Shown here in pieces: positions 1-6,126 of a stretch of DNA of 6,586 bases. This DNA is from Candidatus Zipacnadia bacterium (GTDB lineage Bacteria; Armatimonadota; Zipacnadia; Zipacnadales; Zipacnadaceae): the NCBI GenBank assembly GCA_029821415.1, contig JALGTJ010000059.1, positions 1 to 6,586 on the forward strand, read 5' to 3'. Within the stretch, counting starts at the first letter, position 1; each line of letters opens with the position of its first letter. Below the pieces are notes generated by a model. It was not told the origin of the DNA. It saw only the letters and a program-made list of their open reading frames with translations, and made no database searches. The translations under genes were made by a program, and so were the position numbers.

Positions 1-384
1 CGCACTATGGAACTGTGTGAAGGCTGTGTGCCGGCAACTGAGGAGGACTGGGATACGGAGTACCTGGATATGATCCTGGCGGTGCGCGTCGTTGACTCCA
101 TGGACGAGGCTATGGAGCTTATTGCCCGCCACGGCTCCGGCCTGACCGAGGCCATATACACCGACATTGAAGCCAATGCTGAGCGCTTCCTGTGCGAGGT
201 GGACTCGGCCTGTGTCTATCACAATGCCTCCACTCGCTTTACTGACGGTGGGCAGTTCGGCCTGGGCGCTGAAATTGGCATATCCACTGATAAGATTCAT
301 GCTCGTGGACCGGTAGGTGTCCGCGAGTTGGTCAGTTACAAATACGTAGTACGCGGTGATGGCCAGATCCGTACTTCCTCATAA
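1..384 (+). CDS. proA: Gamma-glutamyl phosphate reductase (ProA), C-terminal part, cut by the left edge
   Basis: ProA reduces gamma-glutamyl phosphate to glutamate-5-semialdehyde with NADPH, the second step of proline synthesis in the cytoplasm. The reading frame is open from base 1 and ends with TAA at 382-384, leaving about 127 residues of a protein usually near 420. Family hallmarks are visible in order: ATEEDWDTEYLD, the NASTRFTDGGQFGLGAEIGIST block and KIHARGPVG near the C-terminus, followed by the usual YKYVVRGDGQIR tail. The ATG at 7 is internal, because family similarity would continue upstream of it. The catalytic cysteine region lies outside the window. The gene is followed after 59 bases by the proB remnant on the same strand, so the order is proA-proB, the reverse of the common proBA. 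The visible part shows no damage. Confidence 0.95.
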   Translation, partial: RTMELCEGCVPATEEDWDTEYLDMILAVRVVDSMDEAMELIARHGSGLTEAIYTDIEANAERFLCEVDSACVYHNASTRFTDGGQFGLGAEIGISTDKIHARGPVGVRELVSYKYVVRGDGQIRTSS

Positions 385-443
385 ATGTAGTTGATGGCTG
401 CTATCTAAGCTGGCTTGAGTTCCAGAGGTGAGCGAGCACCGAA

Positions 444-1464
444 GTGACCGAACTGACTGATTTACGCAAGCAGATTACCCAGGCCCGGCTTATCGTTGTG
501 GGCAATTCATCTGGGCTCAGCGAGCTTGACGGGTCGGAGAGACAAAGATGGCTTAAGTATCCGCCAGGCTGCCGCTGCGGTGGGCCAGCCAGCGCTGATG
601 CAGCACTATATCACGGCGCTGGCGGTTGAGGGACTGGTGGGGGCGCAGATTCTCCTGACCACCGAGGATGTGCAGCAGCGCTCGCGCTACCTGCGTGTCC
701 GCAATACCCTCCAGGTCCTGCTTGCTGAGGGCATCGTTCCGATTATTAACGAGAACGACACCGTCTCGGTGGAGGGAGTTACCTACGGGGAAAATGACCG
801 GCTTGCTGCTGTCGTGGCGGCTGCGTTGCGTGCCGATTTACTCGTGTTCCTGTCGGATCAGCCCGGGCTGTTCACCGCTGATCCACGGCAAAACGCGTCG
901 GCCGAGTTTGTCCCAGTAGTGATGCCGGGAGATCATATTAGTCACTACGCGAACGGGACTGGCGGCGCTGAATCGCGTGGCGGGATGGAGAAGAAGCTGG
1001 AAGCCGCGCAGATGGTGGTAGACTGTGGCATTCCTCTGGTTATTGCTAATGGCGAACAGGAGAATGTCCTTATTCAGATCCTGGCGGGTGCTGAGGTTGG
1101 CACGCTGTTTGTGGCACGGGGAGCCCCACCCAGCCGCAAGCTGTGGCTGGCGACAGCGCTGGAACCCAGTGGCGTGCTGGTGATAGATGAGGGAGCGTGT
1201 CAGGCGCTACGCGACCGTGATGGTGCTAGCTTGCTGGCTGTGGGCGTGATAAAGGTGGAGGGCGACTTCCAGGCGGGTGATCTTGTCCAAGTGGTTGACC
1301 AGCATGGCAAAGAGGTCGCTCGCGGGCTGGTCAACTATTCCAGCCAACAAGTAGCTGCAATTCAGGGTCATCACAGCGGTGAGATCGAGCGCATTCTGGG
1401 TCACGTCGGCGACGACGAGGTCATACATCGTGACAACTTAGTAGTGAGCGGTCACTGGGAATAG
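444..1464 (+). pseudogene. proB: Glutamate 5-kinase (ProB) with amino-acid-kinase and PUA domains, N-terminus disrupted by deletion/frameshift
   Basis: ProB phosphorylates glutamate to gamma-glutamyl phosphate, the first committed step of proline synthesis. The main frame, open from about 457 to the TAG at 1462, carries RQAAAAVGQ, INENDTVSVEG (about 741-770), GENDRL (about 787), LFTADPR (about 868) and a GGMEKKLEAA lysine motif (about 980). A C-terminal PUA domain spans about 1135-1440. The expected N-terminus (VVKLGSS phosphate-binding loop and the (T/S)SGAIAAG glutamate-binding loop) is not intact. A GTG at 444 in another frame gives a ProB-like start, MTELTDLRKQITQARLIVV. The main frame picks up at AIHLG, 29 residues before the end of AAVGQ, exactly as AIAAG does in E. 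coli ProB as I recall it. About 42 residues, or roughly 125 bp, are therefore missing between 500 and 502, which also explains the frame change. The catalytic lysine would be lost. Either the gene is decaying, recently since the rest is intact, or there is a sequencing or assembly error. A start at TTG 496 would give 322 residues without the nucleotide-binding N-terminus. Confidence 0.8.
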
Positions 1465-1485
1465 ACGGCCAAAGCCGGACACGAC

Positions 1486-1520
1486 AAAAAGAGTCCCGCC
1501 CCAATGCCGGAGCGGGACTT
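1486..1520 (-). terminator. Rho-independent terminator between convergent genes
   Basis: AGTCCCGC (1492-1499) pairs perfectly with GCGGGACT (1512-1519) across a 12-nt loop. On the minus strand the stem is followed by CTTTTTGT (T run opposite A 1486-1490), making a strong intrinsic terminator for the lipoprotein gene ending at 1577. On the plus strand the stem is followed by TGTTCGTT, a weaker tail. It may also stop proB transcripts arriving from the left, 27 bases after the proB stop. Confidence 0.85.
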
Positions 1521-1576
1521 GTTCGTTGCTACATTTAGTGCACCGTGCGGCGCACCCAACGCGCGGAAGTAGTATT

Positions 1577-1852
1577 CTACTCGCCGGGTGCCTCTGCAGG
1601 TGCTTCTTCTGCAGGTGCTTCTTCTGCAGGTGCTTCTTCCTCTGCTGCGGGCGGCTTGGGTGCTGGTGGACCTGGTGGTGGGCCTCCAGGACCAGGTGGA
1701 AGACCGGGACCTCCTGGGCCACCGGGACCTGGTGGCGCTCCTACTGGTCCAGGCGTAGGCGGAGCTGCCTTCTTCTGGGGGCAGCCCACCAGTCCTATCG
1801 CCAATCCGACCAGGGCTACAACAGCCAGTAACATCATCAGCTTGCGGTACAC
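1577..1852 (-). CDS. Small proline/glycine-rich lipoprotein, function unknown
   Basis: The 91-residue product begins MYRKLMMLLAVVALVG, a basic start and hydrophobic stretch, and reaches a lipobox LVGC with the acylated Cys at position 24. It is therefore predicted to be exported and lipid-anchored. The mature part of about 68 residues is low-complexity: PQKKAAPP, then a collagen-like Gly/Pro tract (about residues 31-65), then an acidic Ala/Glu/Pro tail made of EAPAE repeats. No folded domain is recognisable. The GTG start at 1852 is supported by AGGAGG nine bases upstream and by the correct placement of the signal peptide. It lies 109 bases behind the TPR gene on the same strand and ends at an intrinsic terminator. 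The role may be a surface spacer or tether, but nothing in the sequence defines it. The antisense frames of this GC-rich repeat are open by composition and are not genes. Confidence 0.75.
   Translation of the reverse strand: MYRKLMMLLAVVALVGLAIGLVGCPQKKAAPPTPGPVGAPPGPGGPGGPGLPPGPGGPPPGPPAPKPPAAEEEAPAEEAPAEEAPAEAPGE
1593..1637 (-). repeat. Three perfect tandem copies of a 15-bp unit inside the lipoprotein gene
   Basis: The plus-strand unit TCTGCAGGTGCTTCT occurs three times head to tail (1593-1607, 1608-1622, 1623-1637) without a mismatch. The unit length is a multiple of three, so on the minus strand it encodes the five-residue EAPAE repeat in frame. Such identical units tend to expand or contract by slippage, so length differences between strains would be expected. 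This is a coding microrepeat, not a CRISPR or mobile element. Confidence 0.9.
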
Positions 1853-1885
1853 GATATAGACCCTCCTCTGCGTTGTTCTATTTGC

Positions 1886-1903
1886 ACAGCGCTAACGCGC
1901 TGT
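1886..1903. other. Perfect 7-bp inverted repeat with 4-nt loop upstream of the lipoprotein gene
   Basis: ACAGCGC (1886-1892) and GCGCTGT (1897-1903) are separated by TAAC. The element sits in the 109-bp gap between the end of the TPR gene and the lipoprotein start, 34 bases before the GTG. Neither strand has a following T run long enough for an intrinsic terminator. It could be an operator, an mRNA-stabilising hairpin, or a Rho-linked 3' end of the TPR transcript. I see no convincing promoter in the gap. Confidence 0.55.
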
Positions 1904-1961
1904 TTGAGCTAAGTGTGATTATCCATTAATGCTTGCGGCCGTGAGATTGACGCCGAGAACT

Positions 1962-2846
1962 TTAGTTCCATTCGTCGTCTTCACGTTCCAGCTTTAGTTC
2001 GTAGATATCGTGTTTCCCTGCTGCCAACAACCTGCCGAACTCTTCAATTTCTTCCGGCGTAATGGGCCCCATCTCCACAGCCCATGTGCTCGCCGACTCT
2101 TTACCCTCCGGCCCGGGCTGGATGACATCAGGCTCGTCATCAATGCTATCACTATATGATAAATCGTCGGCATTGTCAAATGCTTGTGTCGCAGCCTCTT
2201 CAAATCCTGCCGTTTCCAGAACCCGTCCGATCCATTTATAGACCTCACTGTCGCTATCCTGGCCGGTGAGGGCGTTCTCGAACGCCGATACCGCTTGTAG
2301 GCAAGCCATTTGGAATGCCAGTAGATCAGTATCAGTGCGGCCAAAGGCAACTTCCGCCACTGGGCCAAAGCTCTCCAGAGCCAGGCGGAACCGATTGTAG
2401 CCCAGAGCGAAGTAAACCAGTGGGTCTTCGGCCCCGTCGGCCAGGGCCTTTTCCAGATGGGCGACAACTTTGTCAGGTTGTTGAATTTGCTGGTAGCACT
2501 CAGCCAGGAGCAATTGCCGGGCAATCTCGCCTGTATCGGTCTGGACCGTAGCCACTTGGGCCTGCTCAATCATGTATTGAAGAGCCGTATTGCGTTTACT
2601 CACCAGCGACTTGAGATCGTCACTGGTCAATGCTTCGCTGCTGCGCAGTTTCCCGAGGCGATGATGATATCTAACTTCTCGATCCAGGAATTCGCTGACC
2701 AGCTTGGCCATATCCTGATTGGCGCCTTCCACGGTCGCATATTCAGCGATCAGTTGCCAGAGGGCTCGGCTCAGCGACGAGGCGGCTGGCGTCTGGTAAT
2801 ACTCCCACAGTTGCCGCCAAATCGCTTCATTGCTATCGTCGGACAT
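1962..2846 (-). CDS. TPR-like repeat protein directly behind rplL, function unknown
   Basis: The product has 294 residues, begins MSDDSNEAIW and has no signal peptide or membrane segment, so it should be cytoplasmic. The ATG at 2846 is chosen because GAGGTGA stands seven bases before it; a longer reading to 2873 would overlap the end of rplL. Residues 1-100 are mostly helical and charged. Around 107-138 there is a TPR-like helix pair (ARQLLLAECY...KVVAHLEKAL) and around 141-195 a second, interrupted one (PLVYFALGYNRFRLA...AVSAFENAL). A third (VYKWIGRVLETAGFEEAATQAFDNA) lies near 202-227. An acidic linker and an acidic C-terminus ending EREDDEWN follow. TPR proteins usually mediate protein-protein contacts, and the partner here is unknown. 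Only 19 bases separate it from rplL, so co-transcription with the ribosomal stalk genes is likely. The fold call rests on reading helix patterns by eye. Confidence 0.8.
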   Translation of the reverse strand: MSDDSNEAIWRQLWEYYQTPAASSLSRALWQLIAEYATVEGANQDMAKLVSEFLDREVRYHHRLGKLRSSEALTSDDLKSLVSKRNTALQYMIEQAQVATVQTDTGEIARQLLLAECYQQIQQPDKVVAHLEKALADGAEDPLVYFALGYNRFRLALESFGPVAEVAFGRTDTDLLAFQMACLQAVSAFENALTGQDSDSEVYKWIGRVLETAGFEEAATQAFDNADDLSYSDSIDDEPDVIQPGPEGKESASTWAVEMGPITPEEIEEFGRLLAAGKHDIYELKLEREDDEWN

Positions 2847-2865
2847 TAGCCAATCACCTCGGTTG

Positions 2866-3243
2866 CTACTCAATAACTACACCGGCGCCAACGTCTTCCA
2901 GTTTCGCCTTGCAGTTCTCGGCTTCCTCCTTGCTTACTGCTTCGGCCACCACGGCGTTGGGGGCAGACTCTACCAGTTGCTTAGCTTCCTTGAGGCCGAG
3001 ATTGGTCAGTTCGCGGACAGCCTTAATGACCTGGATCTTTTGATCGCCGATACTTTCGATCCTCACATTAAAGACATCTTTTTCCTCGGGTTGGTCACTG
3101 GCCTCAGCACCTGCAGAGGCGGCGGCGACAGCAACTGGTGCCATAGCCTCCACGCCCCACTGCTCTTGCAGCTTTTCCTTAAGCTCAACCAGCTCCAATA
3201 CGTTTAGTTTGTTGATCTGTTCAATAATTTCGTCAACAGCCAT
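2866..3243 (-). CDS. rplL: 50S ribosomal protein L7/L12
   Basis: The 125-residue product is the stalk protein that, as dimers bound to L10, recruits and stimulates the translation GTPases EF-Tu, EF-G and IF2. The N-terminal dimerisation helices (residues 1-32, EIIEQINKLNVLELVELKEKLQEQWGV in two steps), an Ala-rich flexible hinge (about 33-55) and the C-terminal factor-binding domain (EKDVFNVRIESIGDQKIQVIKAVRELTNLGLKEAKQLVE in several steps) are all present and of usual length. The ATG at 3243 has a near-ideal AAGGAGG six bases upstream, in keeping with L7/L12 being needed in several copies per ribosome. It follows rplJ by 48 bases and is not followed by rpoB, its common neighbour in many bacteria. 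Confidence 0.98.
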   Translation of the reverse strand: MAVDEIIEQINKLNVLELVELKEKLQEQWGVEAMAPVAVAAASAGAEASDQPEEKDVFNVRIESIGDQKIQVIKAVRELTNLGLKEAKQLVESAPNAVVAEAVSKEEAENCKAKLEDVGAGVVIE

Positions 3244-3291
3244 TATTATCCTCCTTCTACAGACTTCGACAATACTCTAACTGCGACTCGC

Positions 3292-3822
3292 CTATTTCTC
3301 TTCTTCGGACTTACGCTTATCAGCAATTGCTCCAAGAGTTGATAGAAACTGGGAGATAACCATGCCCAGCAGATTCACCACGGAGTTAGCTGGAGTGATC
3401 AGGGAGGCTAATACCTGGGCCTGAAGTTGATCACGGGGCGGAAGTTGCGCAATTTGCGCCATCTGCTCCTGGTCAAGTATCATACCGTCAAACAGCCCCG
3501 CCTTCATCACCAGGTGCTGGTGGTCCTGTCCGAATTCGGTTAGCACTTTGGCCACGGCGATAGGGTCACTTTGGCAGAAGGCTACTACGGTTGGACCACT
3601 CAGATACTTACAAAGCTCCTCTGCAGGCGTTCCGGCGAAGGCCAGCTTGAGGAGGCGATTTTTGGTGACGCGCAGATACGCCTGATGCTCCAAAATCTGA
3701 CTGCGCAGCTTGTTCATCTCGGCAACGTTGAGATGACTAAACTCGGCCAGGTATATGCTTTCGCTGTTTTCGGTGGCCTGACGCAATTCAGCGACCAGCG
3801 CTTCTTTCTGTGGTGTCGGCAT
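3292..3822 (-). CDS. rplJ: 50S ribosomal protein L10
   Basis: L10 anchors L7/L12 dimers to the 23S rRNA at the base of the stalk; free L10-(L7/L12) complex commonly represses its own mRNA. The product is 176 residues, the usual length. It contains the rRNA-binding N-terminal domain with TKNRLLKLA and YLSGPTVVAF, and a C-terminal helix (SVVNLLGMVISQFLSTLGAI) that holds L7/L12. The start is set at ATG 3822 (MPTPQKEAL), with AGGAG nine bases upstream and AAAGGA close by. An upstream in-frame ATG at 3855 would extend the protein into the leader's terminator-like hairpin tail and is not favoured. The gene has its own promoter and a structured leader. Confidence 0.97.
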   Translation of the reverse strand: MPTPQKEALVAELRQATENSESIYLAEFSHLNVAEMNKLRSQILEHQAYLRVTKNRLLKLAFAGTPAEELCKYLSGPTVVAFCQSDPIAVAKVLTEFGQDHQHLVMKAGLFDGMILDQEQMAQIAQLPPRDQLQAQVLASLITPANSVVNLLGMVISQFLSTLGAIADKRKSEEEK

Positions 3823-3850
3823 AGGTCCTTTCTCCTGGTAGACCGGCTGC

Positions 3851-3887
3851 AACATAAAACGGAAGCTGCCACTGCCGGAGCTCCCGT
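3851..3887 (-). terminator. Terminator-like attenuator hairpin in the rplJ leader
   Basis: On the minus strand ACGGGAGCT (3879-3887) pairs over nine positions, one a G-U, with AGCTTCCGT (3859-3867) around an 11-nt loop. It is followed by TTTTATGTT. It sits between the L10 leader core and the rplJ ribosome binding site, the position expected for transcription attenuation. A short alternative pairing, CCGT (3895-3898) with ACGG (3884-3887), would occupy the 5' arm and could act as an antiterminator. The T tract is broken by A and G, so termination may be partial. Confidence 0.65.
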
Positions 3888-3905
3888 GAAGTTTACGGTT
3901 GCTAC

Positions 3906-3974
3906 GACCTCGGCAGGCGGGCTGCTTCTCATTCAGCCCATTAAACGCTATTAGCGCACCGGCTGTCTTTGGTC
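3906..3974 (-). promoter_or_regulatory. L10 leader (ribosomal protein autoregulatory RNA element)
   Basis: Read on the minus strand, GACC (3971-3974) pairs with GGTC (3906-3909). The next stretch, AAAGA opposite CCGA, can form the tandem G-A pairs of a kink-turn. It continues into CAG (3963-3965) with CTG (3914-3916), extended through CAGCCGG/CCGCCTG with one C-C mismatch. Inside lie two hairpins, CGCT/AGCG (3946-3956) and the perfect GGGCTG/CAGCCC (3919-3939). The CTGCCGAGGTC string is a hallmark of the L10 leader family, known mainly from Gram-positive bacteria, where L10-(L7/L12) binds the kink-turn and represses rplJ-rplL. The position, about 84 bases before the rplJ start and behind a strong promoter, fits. 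The assignment is from memory of the family consensus and was not searched. Confidence 0.82.
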
Positions 3975-4019
3975 AAGATAAGTTAGTTGTTAGATAAATT
4001 ACTCGCCGCAACGCCGCCC

Positions 4020-4048
4020 ATTATACCTCGCCTTGCTCGCGTATGCAA
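4020..4048 (-). promoter_or_regulatory. Sigma-70-type promoter for rplJ-rplL
   Basis: On the minus strand TTGCAT (opposite 4043-4048) and a perfect TATAAT (opposite 4020-4025) are 17 bases apart, the optimal spacing. Transcription should start near 4013, giving a leader of roughly 190 nt before the rplJ ATG. The promoter begins only 11 bases after the rplA stop and there is no terminator between them, so transcripts from the upstream L11 genes can also enter this leader. Confidence 0.85.
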
Positions 4049-4059
4049 GGCCCTGCCTG

Positions 4060-4752
4060 CTAAACCGTCAGGCTAGTCAGGTCTAACCTAATTCCCGGTC
4101 CCATAGTGGCTGACAGTGTGGCGCTGCGCATAAAGCGACCAGTAACCGCTGAGGGTCGGGCTGCCTGAATGGTTTCAATCACGGTAACGATATTCTCGCG
4201 CAGTTGCTCGTCGTCGAAGGCGACAGTACCCACCGGTAAATGGACAACGCCGCCGCGGTCCATACGGTATTCCACCCGGCCTCCCTTGAGGTCCTGGACG
4301 GCCCGGGCAACATCAGGTGTGATGTTGCCTGCCTTCTTGCTGGGCATGCGCGGCCCCAAGATGGGGCCTAACCGTGCACCGATCAAACCCATCATCTGCG
4401 GGTGGGCGACCAGGACATCAAAATCATCCCAGCCTTCTTCTATAGCTCTTACCAGATCCTCATCACCAACCCGGTCGGCCCCCGCTTCTCGGACCTCTTG
4501 AGCCATCTCGCCCGGTGCGAACACTGCCACCCGAGGGACTTTGCCTGTTCCATGGGGTAGCACCAGCGTTCCCCGCACGCTCTGATCGCCCTTGGTAGGG
4601 TCTGCCCCCAGCTTGATGTGTAGCTCAACCGTTTCGTCAAAGTTAGCCGAAGCGGTCTCTTTGACCAGTTGGATTGCTTCATCCAGTGGGTATTGCCGGG
4701 TACGGTCTATTTTCTGGGAGACTTCCTGATATCGCTTACTCACTTTGGCCAT
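4060..4752 (-). CDS. rplA: 50S ribosomal protein L1
   Basis: L1 forms the mobile L1 stalk at the E site, helps release deacylated tRNA and in many bacteria represses its own operon by binding the mRNA. The product has 230 residues from ATG 4752 (MAKVSKRYQEV), the family's usual size. Landmarks are FDETVELHIKLGADPTKGDQ near residue 40-60, RGTLVLPHGTGK, the GPILGPRMPSKKAGN loop and a C-terminal GPGIRLDL. GGAG nine bases upstream supports this start. The frame is open further back to 4800, but that would overlap the end of rplK and give a non-family extension. It follows rplK by 40 bases. Confidence 0.97.
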   Translation of the reverse strand: MAKVSKRYQEVSQKIDRTRQYPLDEAIQLVKETASANFDETVELHIKLGADPTKGDQSVRGTLVLPHGTGKVPRVAVFAPGEMAQEVREAGADRVGDEDLVRAIEEGWDDFDVLVAHPQMMGLIGARLGPILGPRMPSKKAGNITPDVARAVQDLKGGRVEYRMDRGGVVHLPVGTVAFDDEQLRENIVTVIETIQAARPSAVTGRFMRSATLSATMGPGIRLDLTSLTV

Positions 4753-4792
4753 CTTTTCTCGCTCCAACTCATCTGTTAGCCGGGCCAGACCG

Positions 4793-5218
4793 TCAATCAA
4801 CTATTTCTATACCCATACTGCGAGCGGTACCTGCAATGATACGCACGGCCGCCTCCATGTCGCGAGCGTTGAGGTCTTCCCGCTTCTGCTCAGCAATCTC
4901 ACGCACTTGCTCGCGACTAATCTGTGCTACCGTCTCTCGGTTGGGTGTGCCCGAGCCTTTCTCGATACCTGCAGCCTTCTTAAGCAAGCTGGCTGCTGGT
5001 GGGGTCTTAGTGATAAAACTGAAACTATGGTCGGCGTAGACGGTCAGTTCCACCGGGATGATATCGCCCATCTTATCGGCAGTCTGTTCGTTGAAAGCCT
5101 TGCAGAATTCCATAATATTCACGCCGTGCTGGCCCAGAGTCGGGCCGACCGGCGGGGCTGGATTAGCTTTGCCAGCGGGCACGTGCATCTTAATAGTTGT
5201 CAATACTTTCTTGGCCAT
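4793..5218 (-). CDS. rplK: 50S ribosomal protein L11
   Basis: L11 binds the GTPase-associated region of 23S rRNA together with L10 and takes part in factor binding and the stringent response signal. The product is 141 residues, exactly the common length. The proline-rich N-terminal PAGKANPAPPVGPTLGQHGVN and the C-terminal rRNA-binding part (GSGTPNRETVAQIS, VRIIAGTARSMGIEI) are typical. The ATG at 5218 has AGGAG six bases upstream. It lies 70 bases behind nusG and is followed by rplA, the standard L11 operon pair. I did not recognise a clear L1 operator in the 70-base gap. Confidence 0.98.
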   Translation of the reverse strand: MAKKVLTTIKMHVPAGKANPAPPVGPTLGQHGVNIMEFCKAFNEQTADKMGDIIPVELTVYADHSFSFITKTPPAASLLKKAAGIEKGSGTPNRETVAQISREQVREIAEQKREDLNARDMEAAVRIIAGTARSMGIEIVD

Positions 5219-5288
5219 AACTTACTCCTGGATTGCTATGTTAGCGAAAAGGCGCCGCGGTAGGAAACTGACCGAGAGGGGCTGTTGT

Positions 5289-5807
5289 CTACAGTTCTTC
5301 TATCTGCGTGAAGTCAAGCTCCACAGGTGTCTCACGCCCGAAAATACTGATGAGCACTTTCACGGTTTCATGTTCAATATTTACTTCGGTAATATTACCA
5401 GTGAACTCAGCAAAAGGTCCCTCAGTAACGCGCACTGCCTGCCCTTCCTCCCAGATTGCCTTGGGCTTGCGTCCCTCCTCGCCGACGGTCCTCATTATTT
5501 CTGCGACTTCTTCTTCGGTCAGCGGCACGGGACTGTCGGATGAGCCCACGAAGTGGGTGACTGCCGGAGTATCTTGGATCAAATGACGCAGTTCGTCGGT
5601 TAATTCAGCCTCAATGATTAGGTAGCCTGGGTAAAGTTTGCGCTGGACTTCCTTGCGCTTGCCTCCGGACGACCGTATTTCTGTCTCGGTGGGAACCAAG
5701 ATGCGCCCCAGCAAATGCCCCCAATTCCGCGCCTCAACGGTCTTTTGGATCGTCGTTTTTACGGCGTTCTCTTTTCCCGTTAGAGTATGTACGATATACC
5801 ATTCCAT
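5289..5807 (-). CDS. nusG: Transcription termination/antitermination factor NusG
   Basis: NusG binds RNA polymerase through its N-terminal domain and suppresses pausing; its C-terminal KOW domain contacts Rho or ribosomal protein S10, coupling transcription to termination or translation. The product has 172 residues from ATG 5807 (MEWYIVHTLTGKEN), which places the conserved WYIVHT at the expected point. The NGN domain covers about 1-110 with RKLYPGYLIIEAEL and TPAVTHFVG. The KOW domain is about 121-172 with EGQAVRVTEGPFAEFTG. A TTG at 5834 in the same frame would add nine residues. Neither start has a strong ribosome binding site; translational coupling to secE, 58 bases upstream, may help. 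Typical secE-nusG-rplK neighbourhood. Confidence 0.96.
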   Translation of the reverse strand: MEWYIVHTLTGKENAVKTTIQKTVEARNWGHLLGRILVPTETEIRSSGGKRKEVQRKLYPGYLIIEAELTDELRHLIQDTPAVTHFVGSSDSPVPLTEEEVAEIMRTVGEEGRKPKAIWEEGQAVRVTEGPFAEFTGNITEVNIEHETVKVLISIFGRETPVELDFTQIEEL

Positions 5808-5865
5808 AGTGTCTTCGCGTTTCTGCCCGGCCAACGTTCTGCTTGCTGGAGTGCAGTTCGTAGGG

Positions 5866-6102
5866 CTAAAAGTTCATCAACGTCCCCATAATGTGGGCGA
5901 AGATCCAGTCTAGCACGCCCACCCAAGCACCCACTATTATAATCGTAATTAGTACGATGACTGTGAAGCTCCAGGTATCCTCGTGGCTAGGCCAGACGAC
6001 CCTTTCCAGCTCGTGGTGAACATCCTGGAGAAATTCCCAGGTATTGACGAACGGTTGAGCAAGTTTTTGTAGTAGTCCAACCTTGCCGGCCGAACGAGCC
6101 AC
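5866..6102 (-). CDS. secE: Preprotein translocase subunit SecE
   Basis: SecE clamps and stabilises SecY in the SecYEG channel of the inner membrane. The 78-residue product is the short, single-span bacterial form. It has an amphipathic cytoplasmic helix with the hallmark ELERVVWPSHEDTW (about residues 31-44), then one transmembrane segment (about 45-68, FTVIVLITIIIVGAWVGVLD). The start is GTG at 6102, with AGGAAGGA ten bases upstream; no in-frame ATG exists nearby. It lies between tRNA-Trp and nusG, a conserved place. Confidence 0.95.
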   Translation of the reverse strand: MARSAGKVGLLQKLAQPFVNTWEFLQDVHHELERVVWPSHEDTWSFTVIVLITIIIVGAWVGVLDWIFAHIMGTLMNF

Positions 6103-6126
6103 AACTATAGCATCCTTCCTGAACCT

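Noticed and set aside
444..629. A separate 61-residue small protein in the frame starting at GTG 444
   Set aside because: Its first 19 residues look like the ProB N-terminus, and beyond about 515 the translation resembles nothing while the other frame reads clear ProB. It is part of the broken proB.
1545..1859. Plus-strand open frames with collagen-like GPPGPGG and cysteine-rich translations
   Set aside because: They are antisense to the lipoprotein gene, which has a ribosome binding site, signal peptide and lipobox. Gly/Pro codons are GGN/CCN, so the complement of such a repeat also reads as Gly/Pro.
1886..1903. Intrinsic terminator for the TPR gene
   Set aside because: The minus strand continues GCAAATAG after the stem and the plus strand has only three T, so there is no adequate T tract.
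2457..2849. Plus-strand open frame antisense to the TPR-like gene
   Set aside because: The minus-strand gene has a good ribosome binding site and a coherent helical-repeat protein; the antisense frame has neither.
3571..3954. Plus-strand open frame across rplJ and its leader
   Set aside because: It is antisense to a clear L10 gene and leader RNA and has no independent support.
5219..5288. Promoter or L1 autoregulatory operator before rplK
   Set aside because: I found no -35/-10 pair with acceptable spacing and no convincing mimic of the 23S rRNA L1 site in this 70-base gap.
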